Shown: positions 1-7,224, counted from the stretch's first letter. The stretch: DNA of 45,488 bases from a bacterium (GCA_035527515.1 DATLAJ010000114.1:71994-117481); one strand, 5' to 3'. The notes: generated by a model not told the origin, from the letters alone. Numbers and translations are program-made.

Positions 1-285
1 CTGAACGGCCTCAAAGCGATGCCAGACGGCGGCCACCTAACGGTATCCGTCCAGAAAACGGAAGGCAAGGCGTTGATTCGGGTGGCAGACACGGGTCATG
101 GTATTCCAAAAGAAAACATCGATAAAATATATGACCCTTTTTTCACGACTTCACCGGTGGGAGAAGGTGTCGGATTGGGCCTCTCCATCTGTTACGCGAT
201 CATCGAGCAGCATTCCGGCACCATCGAGGTGGAGAGCTTTGAGGGCCGGGGAACTAGTTTTACCATCATGCTGCCGATGCTGTAA
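1..285 (+). CDS. Sensor histidine kinase, C-terminal ATPase domain (5' truncated by window)
   Basis: The frame is open from base 1 and ends at TAA 283-285, so only about 94 C-terminal residues are visible. They form the end of an HATPase_c domain: an N-box remnant (LNGLKAMPDGG), the G1 box DTGHGIP, the F box YDPFFTT and the G2 box GVGLGLS, in the expected order. Such a domain binds ATP and phosphorylates the conserved His of the kinase, which lies outside the window. The sensor part cannot be seen. The next gene (353-769) is a lone receiver, so the two probably form a two-component pair. They sit directly upstream of the sigma-54 promoter of gvpA, which suggests a role in gas vesicle control. 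The domain call is secure; the link to gas vesicles rests on position only. Confidence 0.93.
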   Translation: MNGLKAMPDGGHLTVSVQKTEGKALIRVADTGHGIPKENIDKIYDPFFTTSPVGEGVGLGLSICYAIIEQHSGTIEVESFEGRGTSFTIMLPML

Positions 286-352
286 CTCGACAAATGCCGA
301 GGCACGTGGCGCTTCACCGCAGAAGATGGAACCGGACAGTTTAGGAGCATAT

Positions 353-769
353 ATGACAGCGAAAACCCCGATGTTTCTCGTCGTAGATGATGAACCGGAT
401 ATGTGCTGGGCTTTCGAGCATATCATCGAAAGCGTGGGAATGACTGCCCGGAGCGCATTAAGCGGCGGGAAGGCGCTTGAACTGCTGCGCAGAGATTCTT
501 ATCAAATGGCCTTTCTGGATGCCAAACTTCCGGACATCGACGGCCTGGAATTGGCAAAAAAGATCCGGAGACTGGCCCCCTCAATTCGGATCGTGGTCGT
601 TTCCGGCTATTTTTATCAAAATGACCCGATGGTGGAGACGGCGCTGCAGGAAAAGCGCATCGACGGTTTCGTATCCAAACCGTTCAAAAATGATGAGATT
701 CTGAGGATCATCAGAAGCGTCTCCCAACTACCGGCCTCCTCCGGCGATATGGGGAATCCGTTCCACTGA
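353..769 (+). CDS. Stand-alone response regulator receiver (CheY-like)
   Basis: 138 residues, almost all one receiver domain with no DNA-binding output. The acidic pocket D12-D13, phospho-acceptor D56 in FLDAKLPD, S84 of the VVVSG strand and K109 in VSKPF are all present, so it should accept phosphate. The ATG at 353 is chosen because AGGAG (343-347) lies 5 bases upstream and the receiver fold begins immediately after; the same frame is open further upstream but encodes nothing recognisable there. It follows the kinase gene by 67 bases and is probably co-transcribed with it. Without an output domain it must act by protein contact, for example on a sigma-54 activator or in a phosphorelay. That partner is not in this window. 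Confidence 0.9.
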   Translation: MTAKTPMFLVVDDEPDMCWAFEHIIESVGMTARSALSGGKALELLRRDSYQMAFLDAKLPDIDGLELAKKIRRLAPSIRIVVVSGYFYQNDPMVETALQEKRIDGFVSKPFKNDEILRIIRSVSQLPASSGDMGNPFH

Positions 770-771
770 AA

Positions 772-789
772 TATGGCGTATCCGCCATA
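772..789 (+). terminator. Small hairpin after the receiver gene
   Basis: TATGGCG (772-778) pairs perfectly with CGCCATA (783-789) around the loop TATC, starting two bases after the receiver stop codon. There is no run of T after it, so it may be a weak or factor-dependent terminator or only an RNA-stabilising stem. Confidence 0.35.
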
Positions 790-964
790 GTATCGATTCC
801 CTAATTCGGGACGATTCACTTTTGCGCCTCGCTCCTGACGTGTATGGTTTCTTCATTTTTTGTTTCAGGTGCTGTGGGGGATGCGGGCCCGTAAAGCCCC
901 GGCAGCAGAGGAACTACCCCGATTGCCCGGCGGGCCTATAGTGTGTTTGTCAATCCGTACGCGT

Positions 965-981
965 TTGGCACATATATTGCT
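965..981 (+). promoter_or_regulatory. Sigma-54 (-24/-12) promoter of gvpA
   Basis: TTGGCAC (965-971) and TTGCT (977-981) match the sigma-54 consensus. The invariant GG (967-968) and GC (979-980) are separated by exactly 10 bases, as RpoN requires. It lies 83 bases before the gvpA ATG and about 196 bases after the receiver stop. Transcription would begin near 992. Sigma-54 promoters need an ATP-driven activator bound upstream. A short dyad (GCCCG/CGGGC, 925-935) lies 30 bases upstream, but I cannot show that it is a binding site. Confidence 0.85.
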
Positions 982-1063
982 ACTAAAATACAACGGTATG
1001 CCAAGGTTGGATATGGACGGAGTTTTTACACCACGTCACACTTAACAAGAAAGGAGAACAATT

Positions 1064-1291
1064 ATGGCGGAAAGGGCGAAGATTCAAAAGTCGACCGATT
1101 CCTCGAGCCTTGCCGAAGTCGTCGATCGGATCCTGGATAAAGGGATCGTGATTGATGCCTGGGTTAAGGTGTCCTTGGTTGGGATCGAGCTACTGTCCAT
1201 CGAGGCAAGAGTTGTGATCGCCTCAGTTGAGACGTATCTGAAGTACGCCGAGGCCATTGGCCTTACCGCGGCAGCGGCTGTTCCGGCGTAA
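1064..1291 (+). CDS. gvpA: Gas vesicle structural protein GvpA
   Basis: 75 residues. This is the main shell subunit of gas vesicles, the small hydrophobic protein that polymerises into the ribbed wall. The core [20 protein letters not shown] followed by [20 protein letters not shown] is nearly the family consensus, with the conserved tail [12 protein letters not shown] and an Ala-rich end finishing VPA. The length is typical (70-75). AAAGGAG (1050-1056) lies 7 bases before the ATG. It is the first gene after the sigma-54 promoter and is followed by a strong hairpin (1315-1345). That is the usual arrangement for expressing gvpA far above the downstream assembly genes. Identification is certain. 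Confidence 0.98.
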   Translation: MAERAKIQKSTDSSSLAEVVDRILDKGIVIDAWVKVSLVGIELLSIEARVVIASVETYLKYAEAIGLTAAAAVPA

Positions 1292-1314
1292 GGCAAGAAT
1301 CATCTTTCGTGAGG

Positions 1315-1345
1315 GCGTGAGAGGCCGCAGACCGGCCTCTCACGC
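1315..1345 (+). terminator. Strong hairpin after gvpA
   Basis: GCGTGAGAGGCC (1315-1326) is perfectly complementary to GGCCTCTCACGC (1334-1345), and G1327-C1333 adds one more pair around a 5-base loop. The stem begins 24 bases after the gvpA stop. The following bases are AAAGATAAC, without a T-tract. It is therefore more likely a partial attenuator or a 3' stabiliser of a gvpA mRNA than a complete intrinsic terminator. Either role would raise gvpA output relative to the genes downstream. Confidence 0.7.
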
Positions 1346-1443
1346 AAAGATAACTGTGGATAGGCCTGCAAATTGGATAGTTGAAGTCCGCCGGATGGGA
1401 TAACCCGCCCGGAAGGTCTTCGATAGGAGAAAGGATAATCATC

Positions 1444-2205
1444 ATGGGGAGCCTAACTGACGATATGACCCGCCTGCGTGGTGAGATCGGTGCTTCAAGG
1501 CAAAGCCGGTTCGGTTTTTTGGGGCAGTTGCAGAATGATACAGTTGAACTGCAGACTTTTTCATCCGGTCTTTCCGTCGATGTAACCCGAATGCTGGAGG
1601 GCTTCCTCAACCATAGAAGTGAAACGGCTGAAAAGACCGAAGCCGGTCTCAGGGCATTCATGAACGGGTTGAAGAGAGACGTCTCCGACATGCAAACAGG
1701 TTTCCGGACCGATCACGCTGAAATGACCCGCCGGATGAAGGACAACCTGGGCGATTTCGTATCGGCCTTAAAGGAACATGCCGTGCAAGTGGAATCGAAT
1801 TTTCGCGAAGACCGGCTCGGCATGGCGAGGGAAGGCCGAATTGACCGGGAGATTTTTCTGTCCGAAGTCAAAAAGTCCGTGAGCGACCTGAGGCGCCGGG
1901 CTTGGGATCTGAGGGTAACATTTGCGACCGACATCGAGAATGCACGTCGTGCCTGGGCCGGTGCATCGGCGCCGGGCAAAAAGGATGCTGGGCCGGTTGA
2001 GAAAGCGAGAAAAAGCACCCCTGAGGACCTTACCCGGATCAGCGGCATCGGCCCCGGCCGTCAAAGCCGTTTGAATGCAGTCGGTTTATTTACGCTGGAG
2101 CAACTGGCCGCAAGCACGCCTACAGTATTAAAAGCAGCCCTGGGTAAAATGGACGCAGCGGCCGAGGTGGAGAAATGGATCGAGCAGGCCAAGGCGCTGG
2201 TTTAA
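1444..2205 (+). CDS. GvpC-like gas vesicle protein: four 33-residue repeats plus C-terminal helix-hairpin-helix
   Basis: 253 residues. The ATG at 1444 is preceded by AGGAGAAAGG (1425-1434); the open frame reaches back to 1381 without a ribosome site. Residues 39-170 divide into four contiguous 33-residue units starting at F39, F72, F105 and F138. Unit position 16 is F54, F87 and F120 (Ala in the fourth), position 5 is L/L/L/V, position 9 V/V/A/V and position 12 M/M/V/L. A 33-residue period with Phe at unit start is the hallmark of GvpC, the external strengthening protein of gas vesicles, and gvpC commonly follows gvpA as here. An Ala/Gly/Lys linker (about 170-191) leads to a helix-hairpin-helix module (192-253, DLTRISGIGPGRQSRL) of the COG3743 type. 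GvpC is not known to carry one. The repeats are seen directly; the GvpC role is inferred. Confidence 0.72.
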   Translation: MGSLTDDMTRLRGEIGASRQSRFGFLGQLQNDTVELQTFSSGLSVDVTRMLEGFLNHRSETAEKTEAGLRAFMNGLKRDVSDMQTGFRTDHAEMTRRMKDNLGDFVSALKEHAVQVESNFREDRLGMAREGRIDREIFLSEVKKSVSDLRRRAWDLRVTFATDIENARRAWAGASAPGKKDAGPVEKARKSTPEDLTRISGIGPGRQSRLNAVGLFTLEQLAASTPTVLKAALGKMDAAAEVEKWIEQAKALV

Positions 2206-2231
2206 GCGTGGAGGATATGGGAGTTGTTACT

Positions 2232-3239
2232 ATGAATGAAACAGGTCTGAAGGTTGTATCCGAAAGTAGGATAACGGTGGCTGCTGGCGATGACAACGTC
2301 ACGCCGGAGGCCAGTGAGGACTTCGTCGTTACCCCATACGTGCAAGACGTAACTGAACGCGCCCTCGCCTACCTTGAGGTCGGATACCCGATACACTTCG
2401 CCGGGCCTGCCGGGACGGGCAAAACGACGCTTGCCTTCCACGTGGCGGCGCAGCTGGGACAGCCGGTGACACTCATACATGGGGATGACGAGTTTTCGAG
2501 CGCCGATCTGATTGGCCGGGATTCGGGGCTCCGCAAGAATTATCTCTGGGATAATTTCATTCATTCGGTACTAAAGACCGAGGAACGTGTCGAGACCCTG
2601 TGGGAGGATAACCGGCTGACCAGGGCCTGCAAAAATGGAACCACGCTGATCTATGATGAGTTCACCCGTTCCCGACCGGAGGCCAATAATGCCTTCCTTA
2701 GTGTCTTGGAGGAAAAAATCCTCAACCTGCCGAAGCTGCGCCGATCGGGTGGCGGGTATATTGAGGTGCATCCGGACTTTCGGGCGATATTTACCTCCAA
2801 TCCGGAGGAATATGCCGGCGTACACAAGACCCAGGATGCCCTCACGGACCGGCTCATCACCATCAGGTTGGATCATTTTGATCGCGACACCGAAGTTGGA
2901 ATCACCAAGGCCAAGTCCGGGCTGTCCCAATCAGACTGCGAGATTATTGTCGATATCATCCGGGAGATGCGCCAGATCGGTGTGAATAACAGGCGGCCGA
3001 CGATCCGGGCCAGCATTGCCGTTGCCAAAATCCTCGCGCACCTGGGCGGGTGCGCAGACGTGAACGACCCGGCATTCATGCGCATCTGGCGCGATGCTGT
3101 GAACATCGACACGGCCAAGGTTACCCATGAGGGGCGGTCGCTCATGCTCCCCAAGATGGAAGAGGTCATACAAACGGTCTGCGAGAAGCATCGGGCTTCC
3201 CGCAAGGGTATGATTAACGATAGTCCGCGCGAACCGTAA
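2232..3239 (+). CDS. gvpN: Gas vesicle protein GvpN, MoxR-type AAA+ ATPase
   Basis: 335 residues from the ATG at 2232, which has GGGAG at 2219-2223. Earlier in-frame ATGs at 2175 and 2217 overlap the previous gene or are badly spaced from a ribosome site. Walker A is GPAGTGKT (residues 58-65) and Walker B is LIYDE (139-143), followed by TSNPEEYAGVH and TDRLITI typical of the MoxR/GvpN group. GvpN is an ATPase needed for full vesicle growth and is known in other organisms to work with GvpC. That fits its position right after the GvpC-like gene, with 26 bases between them. Length and order are normal for the family. Confidence 0.96.
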   Translation: MNETGLKVVSESRITVAAGDDNVTPEASEDFVVTPYVQDVTERALAYLEVGYPIHFAGPAGTGKTTLAFHVAAQLGQPVTLIHGDDEFSSADLIGRDSGLRKNYLWDNFIHSVLKTEERVETLWEDNRLTRACKNGTTLIYDEFTRSRPEANNAFLSVLEEKILNLPKLRRSGGGYIEVHPDFRAIFTSNPEEYAGVHKTQDALTDRLITIRLDHFDRDTEVGITKAKSGLSQSDCEIIVDIIREMRQIGVNNRRPTIRASIAVAKILAHLGGCADVNDPAFMRIWRDAVNIDTAKVTHEGRSLMLPKMEEVIQTVCEKHRASRKGMINDSPREP

Positions 3240-3279
3240 TGTGTCTTGAAGAACGTCTCACAAAGAGAGGGTGACAACG

Positions 3280-3597
3280 ATGGCCATACCGAAAAGAACT
3301 GTCCGTGGTGTGCACGACCTACGCACGTATTCAGGTAAGGTGGATATTTTCCAGGAACCCCACCGGGCGTATATGCAGATCAGCTGCCTGGAGATGGAGA
3401 AGGTTCGCCGCAGCAAGGAACGGGACAGTGCGATGCAGCGGGTGAGGCAGATCGATGCCCGCTTTCGGGAGATCGAAAAAGAAGAAGCCTACCTGTTGAA
3501 AGGACTTGACGGCATCAAGCTGATCAGGCACAGCACCGGGCGACTGTTCGATGCTTCGGGACTTCATGCGACGAGAAGTTTTAGAATCAAGTACTAA
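3280..3597 (+). CDS. Unrecognised small charged protein in gas vesicle operon
   Basis: 105 residues from ATG 3280 (an in-frame GTG lies at 3271), with GAGAGGG just upstream. I do not recognise the family. The N-terminal half (PKRTVRGVHDLRTYSGKVDI) is basic. Residues about 35-78 are rich in Glu, Lys and Arg with spaced hydrophobics (EMEKVRRSKERD, RFREIEKEEAYLL) and look like an amphipathic helix or short coiled coil. There is no signal peptide or membrane segment. It lies between gvpN and the zinc-ribbon gene on the same strand with short gaps, so it is probably an accessory or regulatory protein of vesicle formation. No function is claimed. Confidence 0.75.
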   Translation: MAIPKRTVRGVHDLRTYSGKVDIFQEPHRAYMQISCLEMEKVRRSKERDSAMQRVRQIDARFREIEKEEAYLLKGLDGIKLIRHSTGRLFDASGLHATRSFRIKY

Positions 3598-3683
3598 AGT
3601 GCGCCTCGAGCGGCGGGCCAAACGGTGCCGCAAAGGCCGTAAACCATGTGCCCGCATAGGGCATCTACAAGGGAGGACCGGAA

Positions 3684-3923
3684 ATGAAGATTAACTGTCT
3701 TTCATGCGGACACAATGTGGACATATCCGAGGCTTATGACGACTATACCGGTGTAATCAGATGCTTTGCTTGTCATGCATTGCTTGAGATCAAAACCGAA
3801 AATGGATGGCTCCGCTCGGTACAATTGGCAAACAGCCCGTCCGCCTCGCCGCCGGACGTATCTGGCCCCAGCGATTCTAGCGAGCGGCCGGAGCAGACCG
3901 GTGTATCCTCGTTTGGAACGTGA
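3684..3923 (+). CDS. Small zinc-ribbon protein in gas vesicle operon
   Basis: 79 residues with a clear ribosome site (GGGAGG before ATG 3684). Cysteine pairs C5-C8 and C27-C30 (INCLSC and IRCFAC) could hold one zinc ion in a ribbon fold within the first 45 residues. The remaining tail is Ser/Pro-rich and probably disordered. The family is not one I can name. It sits 16 bases before the GTG of gvpF/L, so the two are likely translated from one message. Protein-protein contact or RNA binding are the usual roles of such ribbons; nothing here decides between them. Confidence 0.72.
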   Translation: MKINCLSCGHNVDISEAYDDYTGVIRCFACHALLEIKTENGWLRSVQLANSPSASPPDVSGPSDSSERPEQTGVSSFGT

Positions 3924-3939
3924 AAGGGCAGGTGGGATC

Positions 3940-4701
3940 GTGTTGGCAGAGACCTCACCCAATCGGGGACGGTACTTATACGCCATTGTTGAAGAGGACA
4001 GTAGGCAAACAAGCGGCCTTGTCGGCATCGCGGGGGCTGAAGTCTATACGATTTCCAATGGTGGCGTCTCGGCGGTTGTCAGCAATATCCTCAACCAGAA
4101 AATTCGCCCGGAGCGCCGCCATCTAGCCGCGCACCAGAAAGTCCTCAAACAGGTGATGACCGATAGTACGCCGCTGCCGATGTCCTTCGGCATCATTGCC
4201 GACGGTCCGGATGCCATTCAGAGGATCCTTTCCCTCAATCAAGAGGCCTTTCAAGAGGAACTTGAGCGTGTGCAGGGGAAGGTTGAGATGGGGCTGCACG
4301 TCACCTGGGACGTGCCCAACATCTTCGAGTATTTTGTCAATACTCACCCGGCGCTAAGGTCCGCCCGCGACACGTATTTCGGAACCCCGGACCGTGAACC
4401 GACGCGAGAGGAAAAGATCGAGGTGGGAAGGATGTTTGACCGCACGCTCAAGCAGGACAGAGAGGGCTATACCGAGGATGCCGTTAACGCGTTATCCCGC
4501 CATTGTGTCGCGATCAAACGGAATAAATGCCGCACTGAAAAGGAGGTCATGAATCTGGCGTGCCTGGTGGCCAGGGAGGCCGAGGCCCGGTTTGAAGCTG
4601 GAATTATGGAAGCCGCCGGCATGTTCGACAACAATTTTGCATTCGACTACAACGGGCCCTGGGCGCCGCACAACTTTGTGGAGATCGACCTGAAGTACTG
4701 A
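3940..4701 (+). CDS. Gas vesicle protein GvpF/GvpL
   Basis: About 253 residues from GTG 3940 (VLAETSPNRGRYLYAIVEED). The frame continues upstream but reads through the zinc-ribbon gene, so the start is chosen for its fit to the family N-terminus and the purine-rich AGGTGGG before it. Family features include YLYAIV near the start, the stretch LPMSFGIIAD, HVTWDVPN, and the ending GPWAPHNFVEID, close to the GPWPPYNFV pattern of GvpF/L. These proteins help nucleate and assemble the shell and can interact with GvpA. Only one GvpF/L copy is seen here, whereas many clusters carry two or more. Which paralogue it is cannot be told from sequence reading alone. Confidence 0.93.
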   Translation: MLAETSPNRGRYLYAIVEEDSRQTSGLVGIAGAEVYTISNGGVSAVVSNILNQKIRPERRHLAAHQKVLKQVMTDSTPLPMSFGIIADGPDAIQRILSLNQEAFQEELERVQGKVEMGLHVTWDVPNIFEYFVNTHPALRSARDTYFGTPDREPTREEKIEVGRMFDRTLKQDREGYTEDAVNALSRHCVAIKRNKCRTEKEVMNLACLVAREAEARFEAGIMEAAGMFDNNFAFDYNGPWAPHNFVEIDLKY

Positions 4702-4736
4702 CGATCTTCGATTGCGAAGTATCTATTTGGGAAGCC

Positions 4737-4991
4737 ATGTTTATCATTGACGACGTTCTGCTTTTTCCGGTCTACGGCACCCTGTGGATTAACAATATGC
4801 TCTGCAACGCGGCCCAGGAGGAGATCGCCAATGAGGCCGAGTCGCTGACGATGCAGTTGAGTGAACTGTATATGGCCCTTGAGACTGGGAGGATAACCGA
4901 GGCCGAGTTTGACGAGCGTGAAAAAGAGTTACTGGACCGTCTGGATGGCATCGAGACGAGAGGAACGCTTGGCGAGGATGAGGGTGAGTAA
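4737..4991 (+). CDS. gvpG: Gas vesicle protein GvpG
   Basis: 84 residues. A short N-terminal hydrophobic stretch (VLLFPVYGTLWI) is followed by an acidic helical part, IANEAESLTMQLSELYMAL then ETGRITEAEFDEREKELLDRL. That matches the GvpG pattern of a length-of-one-helix protein with the G-x-I-T-E-x-E-F-x-E signature. GvpG is an assembly protein acting with GvpF/L and GvpA. GGGAAG precedes ATG 4737. The last codons overlap the start region of the ArsA-like gene (ATG 4978), which implies translational coupling. Confidence 0.9.
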   Translation: MFIIDDVLLFPVYGTLWINNMLCNAAQEEIANEAESLTMQLSELYMALETGRITEAEFDEREKELLDRLDGIETRGTLGEDEGE

Positions 4992-7059
4992 TAAGAACGT
5001 GAACACTCTGGAACGGTCTTCGCGCGATGGGGCCGCGGTGGCCGCGGGGCCCTCTTTCCTAAATAATACCGATCTGCGACTTCTGCTGTTCGGCGGCAAA
5101 GGGGGCGTGGGCAAGACCACGTGCGCCTCGGCGACGGCCCTCCACTATGCCCGGCATCAGCCTGAACGGAGCTTTCTCCTTGTCTCAACCGATCCAGCTC
5201 ACTCCCTGAGCGACAGCCTGGCGGGTTCATCCCTTCCGGGCAATTTACAGACGCTCGAAATTGATGCCCAGGGCTGCTTGTCCGACTTCAAGAATAAACA
5301 CAATGCCAAACTGAGGGAGATCGCTTCTCGCGGGACCTTTTTAGATGACGAGGACATCAGCCAGTTCATGGACCTCTCTCTTCCGGGACTGGATGAGCTA
5401 ATGGCCTTTTTGGAAATCACCCAGTTGGCGGAAGATCAAAAACACCACTGCATTGTGGTGGATACCGCTCCCACCGGCCATACATTGCGGCTTCTGGCTA
5501 TGCCGGAATTGATCGAAAAATGGCTCGATGCGCTGGATGCATTGCTCGCCAAACATCGTTACATGAAGCATCTGTTTGCCGGGTCCTATCAACGCGATGC
5601 GCTCGATGAGTTCCTTCTGGATTTGTCCAACTCGGTAACGGGTATGCGGCGACTCTTAACGGATTCGGCACGCTGCTGTTTTGTGCCGGTGCTGCTGGCT
5701 GAGGCGCTGAGCATCTACGAAACCCGGCTGCTGTTAGATGAGCTGGAGCGGCTGGAGATAACTGTTTGCGACATCGTTGTCAACCGTCTGTATCCTGAAA
5801 GCAGATGTCCGCAGTGTTCGGATCGGCACGCGCGGCAGACCATCAATATGCGTAATGGGTATGCCGGACTGGCGGGATATGTCCTGTCGGCCGTTCCCAT
5901 GTACCCGAAGGAGGTTCGCGGCGCAGACGCCCTGCATACGTTCTGGGAGAATACGCTTGTATTGGCGAATCCGCTTCCCTCGGTGAGTATTCCCCAAACG
6001 AATAGGCAACCCGAAGTCTTGAAACCGGCCAAGTTGCCCGCGGTTGATACCAAGCTTTTACTGTTTGCCGGCAAAGGTGGCGTGGGCAAGACCACGATGG
6101 CCTGTGCGACCGCCATCCGAATGGCACAGGCACTAAACGGCAGGCAAGTACTTCTCTTTTCGACTGATCCGGCGCACTCTCTTTCAGCCTGTCTGGACAC
6201 GCCCATCGGCGCGACGCCGACCAGATTAAGCCCCAGCCTGACAGCCATGGAAATAGATGCCCAATCAGAGTTTGAGACCTTAAAAGACGAATACGCGCAG
6301 GAGTTAGAGGAGTTCTTGGACGACATTTCCTCGAATTTTGATCTAGCCTTCGACCGCGATGTAATGGAACGGATCATGGACCTCTCGCCGCCCGGCATTG
6401 ACGAGGTTATGGCCCTGACGTCGGTCATGGATTTTCTTTCACAAGACCAGTTCCAGTTCATCATTCTCGACTCGGCGCCAACCGGGCACCTGGTGCGCCT
6501 GCTGGAGACCCCCGAACTCATCGACCAGTGGCTCAAGGTGTTCTTTAATCTCCTTCTGAAATATAAACACATCTTCAGACTTCCTAAGGTCTCACAACGC
6601 ATGGTGCAGATGTCCAAGGCCCTCAAGCTGCTGCAAAGACTGCTGAAGGGCAGCCAATCCTCGGCCCTCTTCGGCGTGACCATCCTGACCGAGATGGCAT
6701 TTGAAGAGACCAAAGACCTTATCGCCGCTTGCCAACGGATGCACATCTATGTGCCGCTGCTGTTTCTCAACCTGGCTACGCCTCCCAGCAGATGTCCCCT
6801 GTGTTCAGCTGTTCATCAGCGGGAGAAGGCAATCATGCAGAAGTATAAGCAGGCGTTTGCTGATCAGCATCAGACCCTGGTCTATCAGCAGGGCGAACCC
6901 CGAGGGCTCGAAGCGCTCGGGCAACTGGGAGAAACACTGTACAAACACTATACAATTGATGATGGATTATGGATTCAATCAAAAATGCGTTGGAAGAGAG
7001 CGAGCAGGTCTCTTTATGTGAGGCCCTCGATCGCGTCCTCAACAAAGGAGCGGTGGTGA
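4978..7059 (+). CDS. Tandem ArsA/Get3-type ATPase in gas vesicle operon
   Basis: About 693 residues built from two ArsA_ATPase units. Each unit has a deviant P-loop (FGGKGGVGKTT at about 5089 and FAGKGGVGKTT at about 6064), a DPAHSL motif, switch-like DTAPTGHTLRLL or DSAPTGHLVRLL, and a Get3-type CxxC zinc motif (RCPQC near 5806, RCPLC near 6793). ArsA drives arsenite export and Get3 inserts tail-anchored proteins. No arsB, arsC or arsR lies nearby, and the gene is embedded between gvpG and gvpJ. A chaperone or insertion role for hydrophobic Gvp subunits is therefore more likely than arsenic resistance. The start is uncertain: ATG 4978, GTG 4984 or GTG 4999. The 3' end overlaps gvpJ by 91 bases, which is unusual (see findings). 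Confidence 0.9.
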   Translation: MRVSNKNVNTLERSSRDGAAVAAGPSFLNNTDLRLLLFGGKGGVGKTTCASATALHYARHQPERSFLLVSTDPAHSLSDSLAGSSLPGNLQTLEIDAQGCLSDFKNKHNAKLREIASRGTFLDDEDISQFMDLSLPGLDELMAFLEITQLAEDQKHHCIVVDTAPTGHTLRLLAMPELIEKWLDALDALLAKHRYMKHLFAGSYQRDALDEFLLDLSNSVTGMRRLLTDSARCCFVPVLLAEALSIYETRLLLDELERLEITVCDIVVNRLYPESRCPQCSDRHARQTINMRNGYAGLAGYVLSAVPMYPKEVRGADALHTFWENTLVLANPLPSVSIPQTNRQPEVLKPAKLPAVDTKLLLFAGKGGVGKTTMACATAIRMAQALNGRQVLLFSTDPAHSLSACLDTPIGATPTRLSPSLTAMEIDAQSEFETLKDEYAQELEEFLDDISSNFDLAFDRDVMERIMDLSPPGIDEVMALTSVMDFLSQDQFQFIILDSAPTGHLVRLLETPELIDQWLKVFFNLLLKYKHIFRLPKVSQRMVQMSKALKLLQRLLKGSQSSALFGVTILTEMAFEETKDLIAACQRMHIYVPLLFLNLATPPSRCPLCSAVHQREKAIMQKYKQAFADQHQTLVYQQGEPRGLEALGQLGETLYKHYTIDDGLWIQSKMRWKRASRSLYVRPSIASSTKERW

Positions 7060-7181
7060 TAGGGGAGGTGACCATTTCGGTGGCCAACGTCGATCTGATC
7101 TACCTGTCTCTTAAGGTTGTGCTGACATCGATTGAAACCGCTCGCGAAATGCTCGCTTTCGATGCCGAAGGTTCCTGCTAG
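6969..7181 (+). CDS. gvpJ: GvpA-family minor protein (GvpJ type)
   Basis: 70 residues. The core LCEALDRVLNKGAVVIGEVT then ISVANVDLIYLSLKVVLTSI follows the GvpA fold but lacks the GvpA-specific [12 protein letters not shown] and TYLKYAEA parts. It therefore belongs with the GvpJ/GvpM minor proteins, which are thought to act at vesicle tips or initiation. The ATG at 6969 lies inside the end of the upstream ATPase frame. No strong ribosome site is visible (only GATGATGG just before). Its frame is clearly coding because the family pattern starts within 12 residues of the start. Calling it GvpJ rather than GvpM or GvpS is provisional. Confidence 0.87.
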   Translation: MDSIKNALEESEQVSLCEALDRVLNKGAVVIGEVTISVANVDLIYLSLKVVLTSIETAREMLAFDAEGSC

Positions 7182-7224
7182 ACAAGAAAGTCGGCACGGG
7201 AACGGCGGGCATAAGAGGTAAGGT

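Noticed and set aside
965-981. Sigma-70 promoter for gvpA as an alternative
   Set aside because: No TTGACA/TATAAT pair of proper spacing was found in 770-1063, while the -24/-12 match is perfect.
5715-6746. 343-codon open frame on the minus strand
   Set aside because: It is the antisense shadow of the well-conserved tandem ATPase; its translation is Ser/Arg-rich and matches no family.
4978-7059. Arsenic resistance role for the ArsA-like ATPase
   Set aside because: No arsR, arsB, arsC or arsD nearby; the gene is inside a gas vesicle operon and has Get3-type CxxC motifs.
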